Assembly (NCBI RefSeq): GCF_012570745.1
Contig: NZ_CP046212.1
Location: 64,118 to 128,117, forward strand
Direction: 5' to 3'
DNA: 64,000 nucleotides
Source of the DNA: Enterobacteriaceae endosymbiont of Donacia dentata
GTDB lineage: Bacteria > Pseudomonadota > Gammaproteobacteria > Enterobacterales > Enterobacteriaceae
Shown here: positions 18,029-27,222 of the stretch, piece after piece
Numbering within the stretch: the stretch's first letter is position 1
How the letters are laid out: each line of letters opens with the position of its first letter
Position numbers and translations under genes: made by a program
The notes under the pieces: model-generated
Told to the model about the DNA's origin: nothing
Seen by the model: the letters and a program-made list of their open reading frames with translations, nothing else
Databases searched by the model: none

Positions 18029-18094
18029 TTTTTTATTTTACTTATAAAAATAAAAATAATGATATTATATTAAAATATTTTACTAGGAAATATA

Positions 18095-18343
18095 ATGAAT
18101 AAAAATGATTCTATTATTAAAAGAGTTAAAAAAGTTATTGCTAATGTTTTAGAAATTAAAGAAAAAAATATTACAAATGATACTTCTTTTAAAGATTTAA
18201 ATGTTGATTCTCTTGAAACTATTGAAATTATAATGTCATTAGAAGAAGAATTTAATATTGAAATTTCAGATGAAGATACTGAAAAAATTACTTCTATTCA
18301 AGAAGCAATTAATTATATTAATAATTATGAAAATCAAAATTAA
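18095..18343 (+). CDS. acpP: Acyl carrier protein
   Basis: An 82-residue acidic carrier of growing acyl chains as phosphopantetheine thioesters. The modified serine is Ser39 in VDSLET, and helix II LETIEIIMSLEEEFNIEI and the acidic C-terminal helix are typical. AGGAAA near 18085 is the likely ribosome site. It also supplies octanoyl-ACP for LipB. Confidence 0.97.
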   Translation: MNKNDSIIKRVKKVIANVLEIKEKNITNDTSFKDLNVDSLETIEIIMSLEEEFNIEISDEDTEKITSIQEAINYINNYENQN

Positions 18344-18424
18344 TTTAAAAAAATTAAAAAATAAAATATTTAATTTTTTTATTTTAATAAAATATTATAT
18401 ATTTTTTATATAGATAAAAATTTA

Positions 18425-19666
18425 ATGTATAAACGTAGAGTAGTAATTACTGGTATTGGTATGATTACTCCTATAGGTAATTCAATAAAATCTAATTGGT
18501 GTAATCTTATAAATGGAAATAGTGGTATAAATTTAATTAATACTTTTAATACAAATAAATATAAAACTAAAATTGCTGGTCTTATAAAAAATTTTAAATA
18601 TAAAAATTATTTTATAAATAAAAAAAAAAAAAATATTGATTTATTTATACAATATGGATTAGTTGCTTGTAAAGAAGCTATTAAAAATTCTGGTATAATA
18701 TTTAAGAAAAATTATAATCCAAGATTTGGTGTTTCTGTTGGTTCAGGATTAGGTGGTATAAATTTAATTGAAAAAAATTCTTATATTTTAAATAAAAAAG
18801 GTTTAAAAAAAATAAGCCCTTTTTTTTTCCCATCTACTATCATAAACATGATAACAGGAAATATTTCAATTGACTATAAATTAACTGGTCCAAGTTTATC
18901 AATTAGTACAGCTTGTAGTTCAGGAATTCATAATATTGGTATAGCTTTTAAAATAATATCTTATAATGATGCTGATATTATGATCGCTGGAGCATCAGAA
19001 AAAGCTGTTACTCCTTTAAGTTTAGGTGGTTTTTGTGCTATGAAAGTTTTATCTAAAAGAAATAATCAACCTAAAAAAGCAAGTAGGCCATGGGATAAGG
19101 ATAGAGATGGATTTGTAATTGGAGATGGAGCAGGTATATTAATTTTAGAAGAATATAATCATGCAAAAAAAAGAAATGCAAATATTTTTGCTGAATTAAT
19201 TGGATTTGGAATGAGTAATGATGCATATCATATAACTTCTCCTTCTTTAAATGGGAAAGGAGCTCAGTTATCTATGTTAAATGCATTAAAAGATGCAAAT
19301 ATTAATCCTGAAAAAATTCAATATATAAATGCACATGGCACATCTACTGTATTAGGAGATATAGCAGAAGCAAATGCTATTAAAATAGTTTTTAAACATA
19401 ATTATTCTAAATTATTTGTCAGTTCTACTAAATCTATTACTGGACATTTATTAGGTGCTGCAGGAGCAATTGAATCTATTTATTCTATTTTATCATTAAA
19501 AAATCAAATAGTTCCACCGACAATTAATTTAGATCATCCTGATAAAGATTTAAATTTAGATTTTGTACCTCATTTTTCACGTAATGTAAATAATATGAAA
19601 TATGTACTATGTAATTCTTTTGGTTTTGGAGGTACTAATGCGTCATTAATTTTTAAAAAAATATAA
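18425..19666 (+). CDS. fabF: 3-oxoacyl-[acyl-carrier-protein] synthase II
   Basis: A condensing enzyme that extends acyl-ACP with malonyl-ACP. The 413 residues equal E. coli FabF. The Cys-His-His triad is complete: STACSSG, NAHGTSTVLGD and SITGHLLGAAG, with the closing FGFGGTNAS. Because fabH is missing from this cluster, FabF could be the only condensing enzyme in the cluster, and priming may need another route. The gene holds a 14-A tract in a Lys-rich loop near residue 66, yet its frame is intact. pabC and mltG, which follow in E. coli, are gone. Confidence 0.96.
   Translation: MYKRRVVITGIGMITPIGNSIKSNWCNLINGNSGINLINTFNTNKYKTKIAGLIKNFKYKNYFINKKKKNIDLFIQYGLVACKEAIKNSGIIFKKNYNPRFGVSVGSGLGGINLIEKNSYILNKKGLKKISPFFFPSTIINMITGNISIDYKLTGPSLSISTACSSGIHNIGIAFKIISYNDADIMIAGASEKAVTPLSLGGFCAMKVLSKRNNQPKKASRPWDKDRDGFVIGDGAGILILEEYNHAKKRNANIFAELIGFGMSNDAYHITSPSLNGKGAQLSMLNALKDANINPEKIQYINAHGTSTVLGDIAEANAIKIVFKHNYSKLFVSSTKSITGHLLGAAGAIESIYSILSLKNQIVPPTINLDHPDKDLNLDFVPHFSRNVNNMKYVLCNSFGFGGTNASLIFKKI
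18620..18633 (+). other. A14 tract inside the intact fabF frame
   Basis: Fourteen consecutive A residues encode Lys-Lys-Lys-Lys and part of the next Asn codon. The genomic frame is open on both sides. A tract this long would be expected to yield mRNAs of several lengths, only some of them in frame. Confidence 0.6.
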
Positions 19667-19720
19667 TGTATTATTAAAAATAAAATTTTAAATAATAAAA
19701 AATATTTAACATTTTCAATA

Positions 19721-19800
19721 ATATTTGAATAATTAATAATATATATATATATTATATATAATTAATTTTAATTTATTTTTATTTAAAAATATTCAAATAT
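19721..19800. repeat. Inverted repeat with AT-dinucleotide core in the fabF-tmk gap
   Basis: ATATTTGAATA (19721-19731) and TATTCAAATAT (19790-19800) are perfect 11-base inverted arms around 58 bases. The core contains an (AT)7 run at 19739-19752 and a smaller AATTAAT/ATTAATT mirror. It could terminate the rpmF-fabF transcript or be a relic of the pabC-mltG deletion. No gene is present in the 169-base gap. Confidence 0.35.
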
Positions 19801-19835
19801 AATACTATTTTTAGTAGTAAAATTTTAATAAAAAA

Positions 19836-20465
19836 ATGAAAAATAATAAATTTATTGTAGTAGAGGGTATAGATGGATCTGGGAAAACAACAATTTGTAA
19901 TTATATAGTAAAATTATTAAAAAATTTTAATATTACAAATATTATATTAACTCATGAACCTGGAGGTACTCCTATTGCAGAAAAATTAAGAAATATTATA
20001 AAATTTGAAAAAAAAGAAAATTTTTCTTATAAAACAGAATTATTATTAATATATGCTTCTAGATTACAATTATTAAATAATATTATAAGACCTAATATTA
20101 ATACACATTGGATATTATCTGATAGATATGATTTATCTTCTTATGCTTATCAAATTGGAGGAAGAAAACTAAATAAAAATTACATAATTTTTTTACAAAA
20201 TTTTATTAAAAATAACATAAAACCTGATATTATTATTTATTTAGATGTAAATCCTATAATAGCTTTAAAAAGAATTAAATTTAAAAAAAAAGATAGAATT
20301 GAAAACGAATCTATAGATTTTTTTTCTAGAGTTCGTAATTATTATTTAAAAATAGCAAAAAAAAATAAATTCATTAAAATAGTTAATGCGAATAATAATT
20401 TAAAAAGTGTTAAATTTTTAGTTAAAAAAATAATTATAAAATTAATAAAATCTATAGAAATATAA
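19836..20465 (+). CDS. tmk: Thymidylate kinase
   Basis: Phosphorylates dTMP to dTDP for DNA synthesis. The 209 residues carry the P-loop EGIDGSGKTT, the DR(Y/H) substrate motif in SDRYDLSSYAYQ, THEPGGTP, and the LID region with KKKDRIE. It lies two bases before holB, forming a tight tmk-holB pair as in E. coli. Confidence 0.96.
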   Translation: MKNNKFIVVEGIDGSGKTTICNYIVKLLKNFNITNIILTHEPGGTPIAEKLRNIIKFEKKENFSYKTELLLIYASRLQLLNNIIRPNINTHWILSDRYDLSSYAYQIGGRKLNKNYIIFLQNFIKNNIKPDIIIYLDVNPIIALKRIKFKKKDRIENESIDFFSRVRNYYLKIAKKNKFIKIVNANNNLKSVKFLVKKIIIKLIKSIEI

Positions 20466-20467
20466 AA

Positions 20468-21469
20468 ATGAATAAACTTCCTTATCCTTGGTTAGATTTT
20501 TTATATAAAAAAATAATTTATCAATTTTTAAGTAAAACAAATTATAATACTTATACTTTTTGTTCAATAAATGGTTTAGGTACTATTTCTTTAGTATATG
20601 AATTAATCAAATGGATTTTTTGTATAAATAAAAAAGATTTATATAGTTGTTGTATTTGTCATCATTGTTTATTAATAAAAGAAAATAATTATCCAGACTT
20701 GCATATTATTAAATGTAATAAAAATCAAACAAGTATTAGTATAGAATTAATTAGAGATTTAATAAAAAATATTTATAATTCTCCTTATCAAGATAAAGGT
20801 AAAATTATATGGTTTCCTTATGCAAAACAGTTAAATATATCATCTAGTAATGCTATTTTAAAAATTTTAGAAGAACCGCCTATAAATACTTGGTTTTTTT
20901 TACAATGTACTAATAAATATGAAATATTATCTACAATCTATAGTAGATGTCAATTTTGGAATATATATCCTCCTAGTGAAAAATTAGGTATATTTTGGTT
21001 AAAAAATAAATTTAAAAATAAAATAATTTTTAAAAAAAAATATATACAAACAGCATTACGATTATGTAATCATGCTCCAATTTATGCATACAAATTGTTA
21101 AATAATATAATATGGAAAGATAGAAAAACTTTATATAATATTTTTATCTCTTCTTTAGAAGAAGATATAATGAAATTATTATATATATTAAATAATAAAA
21201 ATATTTTATTATATCTAAATTGGATATATCTAATTTTATTAGATACAATAAAATTACATCTTAAAATAAAAGAAAAATATTTTTATAATTTAGATCAAAT
21301 TATTTTTATAAATAAAATATCTAATTTAATTTTTATAGATAAAATTTTATTAATGATAAAAAAAATATTATATTATCGTAATATTTTAATAAAAATTAAT
21401 ATAATTAATCATGAATTAGTATTAATTAATTTATTATTATCTTTAGAAAAGATTTATAAAAATAAATAA
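20468..21469 (+). CDS. holB: DNA polymerase III subunit delta prime
   Basis: Part of the clamp-loader complex. The 333 residues match E. coli HolB (334). The N-terminal PYPWL, the zinc-binding cysteines CCICHHC, ISIELIRDLI, the NAILKILEEPP sequence and SRCQFW are all seen. As in other delta-prime proteins the P-loop is degenerate (NGLGTIS), fitting a non-hydrolysing stator role. The C-terminal third is divergent and Ile/Lys/Asn-rich, a product of base bias. Confidence 0.93.
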   Translation: MNKLPYPWLDFLYKKIIYQFLSKTNYNTYTFCSINGLGTISLVYELIKWIFCINKKDLYSCCICHHCLLIKENNYPDLHIIKCNKNQTSISIELIRDLIKNIYNSPYQDKGKIIWFPYAKQLNISSSNAILKILEEPPINTWFFLQCTNKYEILSTIYSRCQFWNIYPPSEKLGIFWLKNKFKNKIIFKKKYIQTALRLCNHAPIYAYKLLNNIIWKDRKTLYNIFISSLEEDIMKLLYILNNKNILLYLNWIYLILLDTIKLHLKIKEKYFYNLDQIIFINKISNLIFIDKILLMIKKILYYRNILIKINIINHELVLINLLLSLEKIYKNK

Positions 21470-21503
21470 TATTTTTCAAATGTAATTAAATTAAGGTTTC
21501 AAA

Positions 21504-22970
21504 ATGTTTAAAAATACATTTTCTAATATGCAAAAAATTGGTAAATCTTTAATGTTACCTGTATCAGTATTACCTATAGCTGGTATATTATTAGGTATAG
21601 GTTCAGCTCATTTCCATTGGTTACCTCAAATTATTTCTAATATTATGGAAAAAACAGGTAGTTCTGTATTTACAAATATGCCACTAATATTTGCTATTGG
21701 TATAGCTTTAGGATTTACTAAAAATAATGGTACATCTGCATTAGCATCAGTTGTTTCTTATGGTATTTTGACAAAAACTGTTGAAGTAGTAATTCCTATT
21801 TTATTACATAATAAAATTACACAAGAAATAATAATGCAAAAACATCTTTCTGATACGGGAATTTTAGGAGGTATTATTGCTGGTTCTATTGCCGCTTATA
21901 TGTTTAATCATTTTCATAAAATTCAATTAGTTGAGTATCTTGGTTTTTTTTCTGGAATACGTTTTGTTCCTATTATTTCTGGATTAATATCTATTTTTAT
22001 AGGTTTATTATTATCTTTAATATGGATACCTATTGGTAAATTAATACAAAATTTTTCATATTGGGCTGTTTATCAAAATCCAATATTTGCATTTGGTATT
22101 TATGGCATAATAGAAAGAGCATTATTACCTTTTGGTTTACATCATATATGGAATGTTCCATTCCAAATGGAAATTGGTTCATTTGTTAATACAGTAACTA
22201 AATTAACATACCATGGTGATATTGCAAGATATATAGCTGGAGATCCGTCTGCAGGTAAGTTAGCAGGAGGTTTTTTATTTAAAATGTATGGATTACCAGG
22301 AGCTGCTATTGCAATATGGCATACAGCAAAAAAAGAAAATAAAAAAAAAATTGGTAGTTTAATGTTATCTGCAGCATTAACATCATTTTTTACAGGAATT
22401 ACTGAACCTATAGAATTTTCATTTATGTATGCAGCACCTATATTATATATTATTCATATTATTTTATCTGGATTATCTTTTCCTATTTGTATTTTATTAG
22501 GTATGAGAAACGGAACTAGTTTTTCTCATGGTTTAATAGATTTTATTATTTTAAGTGGTAATGGAAGTAAAATATGGTTATTTCCTATTATAGGTATTAT
22601 CTATACTATTATTTATTATAGTATATTTAAAATATTAATAAAAAAATTAAATTTACAAACTCCTGGTAGAGAAAAAATAAAAAATGATATATACGAAGAT
22701 AATAATCTATTATCAGAAAATTATATTAAAAAATTAGTAAATGCTTTTGGAGGAATTAATAATATTACTAATTTAGATGCTTGTATTACCAGATTACGTA
22801 TAAGTGTTGTAAATACAAATAAAGTTGATAAAAAAACAATAAAATTACTAGGATCTTCTGCCGTTTTTATTTCAGGTAATGGTATTCAAGCTATATTTGG
22901 AACTAAATCTGATAATATAAAAACAGAAATGGAAGATTTTATAAAAAGAAATAAAATAAATAAAAATTAA
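21504..22970 (+). CDS. ptsG: Glucose-specific PTS permease EIICB
   Basis: Imports glucose with phosphorylation. The 488 residues comprise the membrane EIIC domain (about 1-385, roughly ten hydrophobic segments, with the GITEPIEF substrate-site signature) and the cytoplasmic EIIB domain (about 400-475) with the phosphorylated Cys in [13 protein letters not shown]. It starts with AAGGT before ATG and stands in E. coli order (holB, lost tatD, ptsG). It implies that EI, HPr and EIIA-Glc exist elsewhere, and that host glucose is the main carbon source for the glycolytic genes seen here. Confidence 0.95.
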   Translation: MFKNTFSNMQKIGKSLMLPVSVLPIAGILLGIGSAHFHWLPQIISNIMEKTGSSVFTNMPLIFAIGIALGFTKNNGTSALASVVSYGILTKTVEVVIPILLHNKITQEIIMQKHLSDTGILGGIIAGSIAAYMFNHFHKIQLVEYLGFFSGIRFVPIISGLISIFIGLLLSLIWIPIGKLIQNFSYWAVYQNPIFAFGIYGIIERALLPFGLHHIWNVPFQMEIGSFVNTVTKLTYHGDIARYIAGDPSAGKLAGGFLFKMYGLPGAAIAIWHTAKKENKKKIGSLMLSAALTSFFTGITEPIEFSFMYAAPILYIIHIILSGLSFPICILLGMRNGTSFSHGLIDFIILSGNGSKIWLFPIIGIIYTIIYYSIFKILIKKLNLQTPGREKIKNDIYEDNNLLSENYIKKLVNAFGGINNITNLDACITRLRISVVNTNKVDKKTIKLLGSSAVFISGNGIQAIFGTKSDNIKTEMEDFIKRNKINKN

Positions 22971-22995
22971 GATAAATTACTATAAAATAAATTTT

Positions 22996-23346
22996 ATGAA
23001 GAATAAAAAAAATATATTTCAAAAAATTTTATCTGGAAAAATTACTACTGATATTATTTATCAAGATAATTTAGTGACTGCTTTTAACGATATAAATCCT
23101 CAGTCTCCAGTTCATATTTTAATTATACCTAATACTTTTATAAGTACTCTTAATGATATTAAAAAAAATGATGAATTAATATTAGGAAGAATGTTATTTG
23201 TTGCATCTAAAATAGCAAAAAAAAAAAATATTTCTGAAAAAGGATATAGAATTATAATTAATTGTAATAAACATGGATGTCAAACAATATTTTATTTACA
23301 TATGCATTTATTAGGTGGAAGACAAGGTATAAAAGATTTTTTTTAA
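22996..23346 (+). CDS. hinT: HIT-family purine nucleoside phosphoramidase HinT
   Basis: Hydrolyses AMP-lysine and related phosphoramidates. The 116 residues align end to end with E. coli HinT (119): FQKILSGKITTDIIYQD, PVHILIIPN, and the terminal HMHLLGGR. The His triad is altered: where E. coli reads His-x-His-x-His, this protein has Tyr100-Leu-His102-Met-His104, so the first His is replaced by Tyr while the nucleophile position is kept. Activity may be changed. It is the last gene of the plus-strand block. Confidence 0.93.
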   Translation: MKNKKNIFQKILSGKITTDIIYQDNLVTAFNDINPQSPVHILIIPNTFISTLNDIKKNDELILGRMLFVASKIAKKKNISEKGYRIIINCNKHGCQTIFYLHMHLLGGRQGIKDFF

Positions 23347-23396
23347 GAAATATTTAAAAAAATCAAATAATATTTTGTAACTAATAATATTTATTA

Positions 23397-23433
23397 TGCT
23401 ATGTATTAATAAATTTATATTAAATACATAGCA
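23397..23433. terminator. Bidirectional terminator between hinT and gapA
   Basis: TGCTATGTATT (23397-23407) and AATACATAGCA (23423-23433) form a perfect 11-base-pair stem with a 15-base loop. A run of T follows on the plus strand (23437-23442). It lies between convergent hinT and gapA, 22 bases before the gapA stop. Confidence 0.7.
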
Positions 23434-23455
23434 GTAATTTTTTCAAAAGTTATTT

Positions 23456-24457
23456 TTATTTAAAAATATGTAAGATTAAATTTAATATTTTTGCAGAATA
23501 TCCTGTTTCATTATCATACCAAGAAATTAATTTAAAAAAATTATTATCAATATTGATACTTGCTTTTTTATCAAATATAGATGTTAATAATGATCCATTA
23601 AAATCACTTGATACAACATCATCTTCTGTATAACCAATAATATTTTTCATATAATTATTGGATGCAAATTTAATAACTTCATAAATATTTTCTAATGTAG
23701 TTTTTTTTAAAACTTTAACTGTAAAATCTACTACAGAAACATTAGCTACAGGTACTCGTAAAGAAATACCTGTTAATTTATTATTTAATTCTGGTAAAAC
23801 TATACCAACAGCATTTGCTGCTCCAGTACTTGAAGGAATAATATTTTGATAAGCCCCTCTACCACCTCTCCAATCTTTTCTAGAAGGACTATCTACAGTT
23901 TTTTGTGTAGAAGTTACTGCATGAATAGTTGTCATTAATCCATTTTCAATAATATAATTATCATTAATAATTTTAGCTAAAGGAGCTAAACAATTAGTAG
24001 TACATGAAGCATTAGAAATAATTTTTTCTCCTTTATAATTATTTAAATTAACTCCACTTACATACATAGGAATAGAATTATCTTTAGGAGGTGCTGTAAT
24101 AATAACTTTTTTTGCACCAGCAAAAATATGTTTATTAACAAGATTTTTTGTTAAAAAAATACCAGTAGATTCTACTACAACATCAATATCTAAATCACCC
24201 CATTTTAATTTACTAGGATCTGATTCAGAAAAAATTTGTATAGTATCTTTACTATTTATAATTAAATTATTATTTTTAACTTTAATTTTTCCATTAAAAT
24301 GTCCGTGTGTAGAATCATATTTTATCATATAAGCCATATAATTTATTTCTAATAAATCATTAATTGCTATAATTTTTACTTTAGTATTTTTTTGAGCAAT
24401 ACGAAAAAAAATACGACCTATTCTACCAAATCCATTAATAGCAACCCTAATAGACAT
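23456..24457 (-). CDS. gapA: Glyceraldehyde-3-phosphate dehydrogenase
   Basis: NAD-dependent glycolytic enzyme. The 333 residues hold INGFGRIGR at the N-terminus, the active-site [14 protein letters not shown] with catalytic Cys, [11 protein letters not shown] with the catalytic His, [20 protein letters not shown] phosphate loop, and the C-terminal [10 protein letters not shown] good AGGAG-like ribosome site precedes ATG. It is the first of several minus-strand genes in the E. coli 39-40 min region (gapA, sppA, xthA). Confidence 0.97.
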   Translation of the reverse strand: MSIRVAINGFGRIGRIFFRIAQKNTKVKIIAINDLLEINYMAYMIKYDSTHGHFNGKIKVKNNNLIINSKDTIQIFSESDPSKLKWGDLDIDVVVESTGIFLTKNLVNKHIFAGAKKVIITAPPKDNSIPMYVSGVNLNNYKGEKIISNASCTTNCLAPLAKIINDNYIIENGLMTTIHAVTSTQKTVDSPSRKDWRGGRGAYQNIIPSSTGAANAVGIVLPELNNKLTGISLRVPVANVSVVDFTVKVLKKTTLENIYEVIKFASNNYMKNIIGYTEDDVVSSDFNGSLLTSIFDKKASINIDNNFFKLISWYDNETGYSAKILNLILHIFK

Positions 24458-24502
24458 TTAATTATCTCCTAAAAATAAAAATATAATAAAATTATTTATA
24501 TT

Positions 24503-26314
24503 TTATATAATATATAAAGAATATGTTTCTTTTAAACTATAATTTTTATTATTTAATGATAAAAAATTTTCTTTAAAAAAATCTTTTATGTAAATTTTAA
24601 TAATGTTAGACAAAATATAACTATGTGATTCAATAATAAAATTTAATAAATTAAAAGTCTTGATATTTTCCCATTGTAATTTAACATGTTTAATTTTTGT
24701 TAATTGAGATATTTTTAATACTGCATAATCAAAATCACCTAATGCATCAACTAAACCATGTTTAATAGCATCTTTTCCTGTAAAAATTATACCATTAGCT
24801 ATTTTTTTAACTTCTTCTATAGGTTTATTTCTTCTCTGAGAAACTAGATTAATAAATTTTTCATAGCCATTTTGTATACTTAATTTTAATATTCTTTTTG
24901 CTACATATGGCATTTTTTTACTCATAACAATCCTAAATCGATCTGATATATTTACTACATCTTTATTTATACCTAATTTTTCTAAAAATCCACTAAAATC
25001 AGTTACAACACTAAAAATACCTATAGAACCAGTTATAGTTGTAGGATCACTTATAATATAATCACCTGCTGTAGAAATCCAATATGCTCCTGATGTAGCC
25101 ATACTACCCATTAAAACTACTATTGGTTTATGAACTTTTCTTAATAACTTTAGTTCACTATAAATATCCTGAGCAGCCATTATATCTCCTCCAGGACTAT
25201 TAACTTTTAATATTAATCCTTTAATATTTGGATTTTTATAGACATTATGTATTTCACCAGTAATTATCTTACTTGTATTTTTACCGTACTGCATTAATCC
25301 ATCTACAGTTATAACTGCAATATTACCATTATTTTCTTCTATATTATTTAATTTATATATATTTATATAATCATTGAGATTAATTTTATTATATGTTTCT
25401 TTTGAATTATTCCATCCAAATTTTTTGATCATTTCTATTTCAAATTCAGAATTAGTACCAATTTTATCTATCAATCCATTTTCTAATGCAAATAAAGCAA
25501 AATCTCCATGATATTTTTCTAAAGATAATAAAAAATTTTCATCAGATGGAAAAATTTTTTCTGGTTTTATATTTCTATTATTAGAAATAGTTGTTAAATA
25601 ATCATCCCATAAATCGTTAAGTAATTTTTGCATGATTATTTTATTATAATTAGACATATTATTTCTTAATAAAGGTTCTACAGCTGATTTATATTTTCCT
25701 ATTTTAAATACATTAGGTTTTATTTTTAATCTGTCTAACATATTTTTATAATAAAAACTACCTGTTTCAAAACCATGTAATTTTACATGACCAAAAGGAG
25801 ACATAATAATTTTATTAGAAAAACTAGCTAAATAATATTGATTTTGATCATATATATCTGCAATTGCATATATTTTTTTACCTGATTTTTTAAAATCATT
25901 TAAATATTTTCCAATATAACGTAATGTAGACATATCGTGAATATTAAAGTTATTCAATCTTAGTATAATTCCAGAAATGTTTCTATTTTTTTTTGCATGA
26001 TTAATAGATTTAACTATATCTAATATAGAATAATTTTTTTTTTTTTGTATATATTTATTAAATAAATTAAATAATAAACCATTTTTATATACAGTATCAT
26101 TATTAATATTTTCTTCAAAATTAATTTCTAATACTTGATTATTTTTTTTAAATGTTCTATTAATACTTTTATTATGTTTTATATTATGTATGTAATAAAA
26201 TATTATAGAAACTAATAATATAAAAATTATATTTATAATTAGTATTCTAGTAAAATTAATCAATGACCATAAAGAACAACAAAAAAATTTTATTAAACTA
26301 AAAAATTTAATCAT
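24503..26314 (-). CDS. sppA: Protease IV, signal peptide peptidase SppA
   Basis: An inner-membrane serine protease that degrades cleaved signal peptides. The 603 residues compare with 618 in E. coli. One N-terminal transmembrane segment (about 22-44) is followed by two tandem SppA domains. The catalytic Lys sits in IGKYKSAVEPLLR (first domain) and the nucleophile Ser in MGSMATSGAYWIS (second domain), with KVNSPGGDIMAAQDIY between. Its presence fits continued protein export. Confidence 0.95.
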   Translation of the reverse strand: MIKFFSLIKFFCCSLWSLINFTRILIINIIFILLVSIIFYYIHNIKHNKSINRTFKKNNQVLEINFEENINNDTVYKNGLLFNLFNKYIQKKKNYSILDIVKSINHAKKNRNISGIILRLNNFNIHDMSTLRYIGKYLNDFKKSGKKIYAIADIYDQNQYYLASFSNKIIMSPFGHVKLHGFETGSFYYKNMLDRLKIKPNVFKIGKYKSAVEPLLRNNMSNYNKIIMQKLLNDLWDDYLTTISNNRNIKPEKIFPSDENFLLSLEKYHGDFALFALENGLIDKIGTNSEFEIEMIKKFGWNNSKETYNKINLNDYINIYKLNNIEENNGNIAVITVDGLMQYGKNTSKIITGEIHNVYKNPNIKGLILKVNSPGGDIMAAQDIYSELKLLRKVHKPIVVLMGSMATSGAYWISTAGDYIISDPTTITGSIGIFSVVTDFSGFLEKLGINKDVVNISDRFRIVMSKKMPYVAKRILKLSIQNGYEKFINLVSQRRNKPIEEVKKIANGIIFTGKDAIKHGLVDALGDFDYAVLKISQLTKIKHVKLQWENIKTFNLLNFIIESHSYILSNIIKIYIKDFFKENFLSLNNKNYSLKETYSLYII

Positions 26315-26343
26315 TTTTCACCTATTAAAAAAATATAAATTTA

Positions 26344-27153
26344 TTAATTAATTTTAAAATTTACCCAAATAGGAGCATGATCTGAAGGTTTAATTAAATT
26401 ACGTATAGAATAATCTATATTAGAATCAATATAATATTTAATTAATGATTTAGTTATTAAAATATTATCAATTCTTAATCCTTTATTCATAATATATCCT
26501 TTATTTCTATAATCAAACCAAGAAAATTTATTATTTATTAAAGGGTGTTTTAAACGCCAAATATCAAATAATCCCCAATTAAGTAGTTGATAAATACAAA
26601 ATCTTTCTTCTGGTAAAAAAGAACATTTTCCTTGTTCTAACCATTTTTTACGATTTCTTTCTCCTATACCAATATCTAAATCAGTAATACTCACATTAAT
26701 ATCACCTATAACTATAATATGATTATTTGGATTTAAATTTTTTTTAATATAAAGATATAAATTATTAAAAAATTTTATTTTATATTTAAATTTTATAATA
26801 TTTTTTTTATTATCTCCTTGAGGAAAATAACAATTTATTATTTTTATATTACCAATAGAACTATTTAAATCAATCATTATTAATCTTTTTTGGTTATCAT
26901 CATTACTTTTTAAAAATCCTTTTTTAATATTAATTGGTTTAATCTTACTCAAAAAACAAACACCGTTATATTTTTGTTGACCATATGTAAAAATATTATA
27001 ACCTAATTTAGATAATTTTTTTTTAGGAAAATTTTCATTATTAACTTTTATTTCTTGTAAACCAATAATATCAGGATTATAAATTTTTATAATTAATTTT
27101 AACTGATGTATATGAGCTCTTAATCCATTAATATTAAATGAGATAATTTTCAT
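26344..27153 (-). CDS. xthA: Exodeoxyribonuclease III
   Basis: The main AP endonuclease and 3' repair exonuclease of base-excision repair. The 269 residues match E. coli. Motifs: SFNINGLRAH, GLQEIK (metal Glu), FPQGDNK, GDINVSITDLDIGI, KCSFLPEER, SWFDYRNKG, and the C-terminal PSDHAPIWV with catalytic His. It indicates that base-excision repair is partly kept. Confidence 0.96.
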   Translation of the reverse strand: MKIISFNINGLRAHIHQLKLIIKIYNPDIIGLQEIKVNNENFPKKKLSKLGYNIFTYGQQKYNGVCFLSKIKPINIKKGFLKSNDDNQKRLIMIDLNSSIGNIKIINCYFPQGDNKKNIIKFKYKIKFFNNLYLYIKKNLNPNNHIIVIGDINVSITDLDIGIGERNRKKWLEQGKCSFLPEERFCIYQLLNWGLFDIWRLKHPLINNKFSWFDYRNKGYIMNKGLRIDNILITKSLIKYYIDSNIDYSIRNLIKPSDHAPIWVNFKIN

Positions 27154-27222
27154 AATAATTTAAGTTTTTTAAAATTACCATTTTATATATTATATTTTTT
27201 ATAAGTAAAATATTCATTATTT

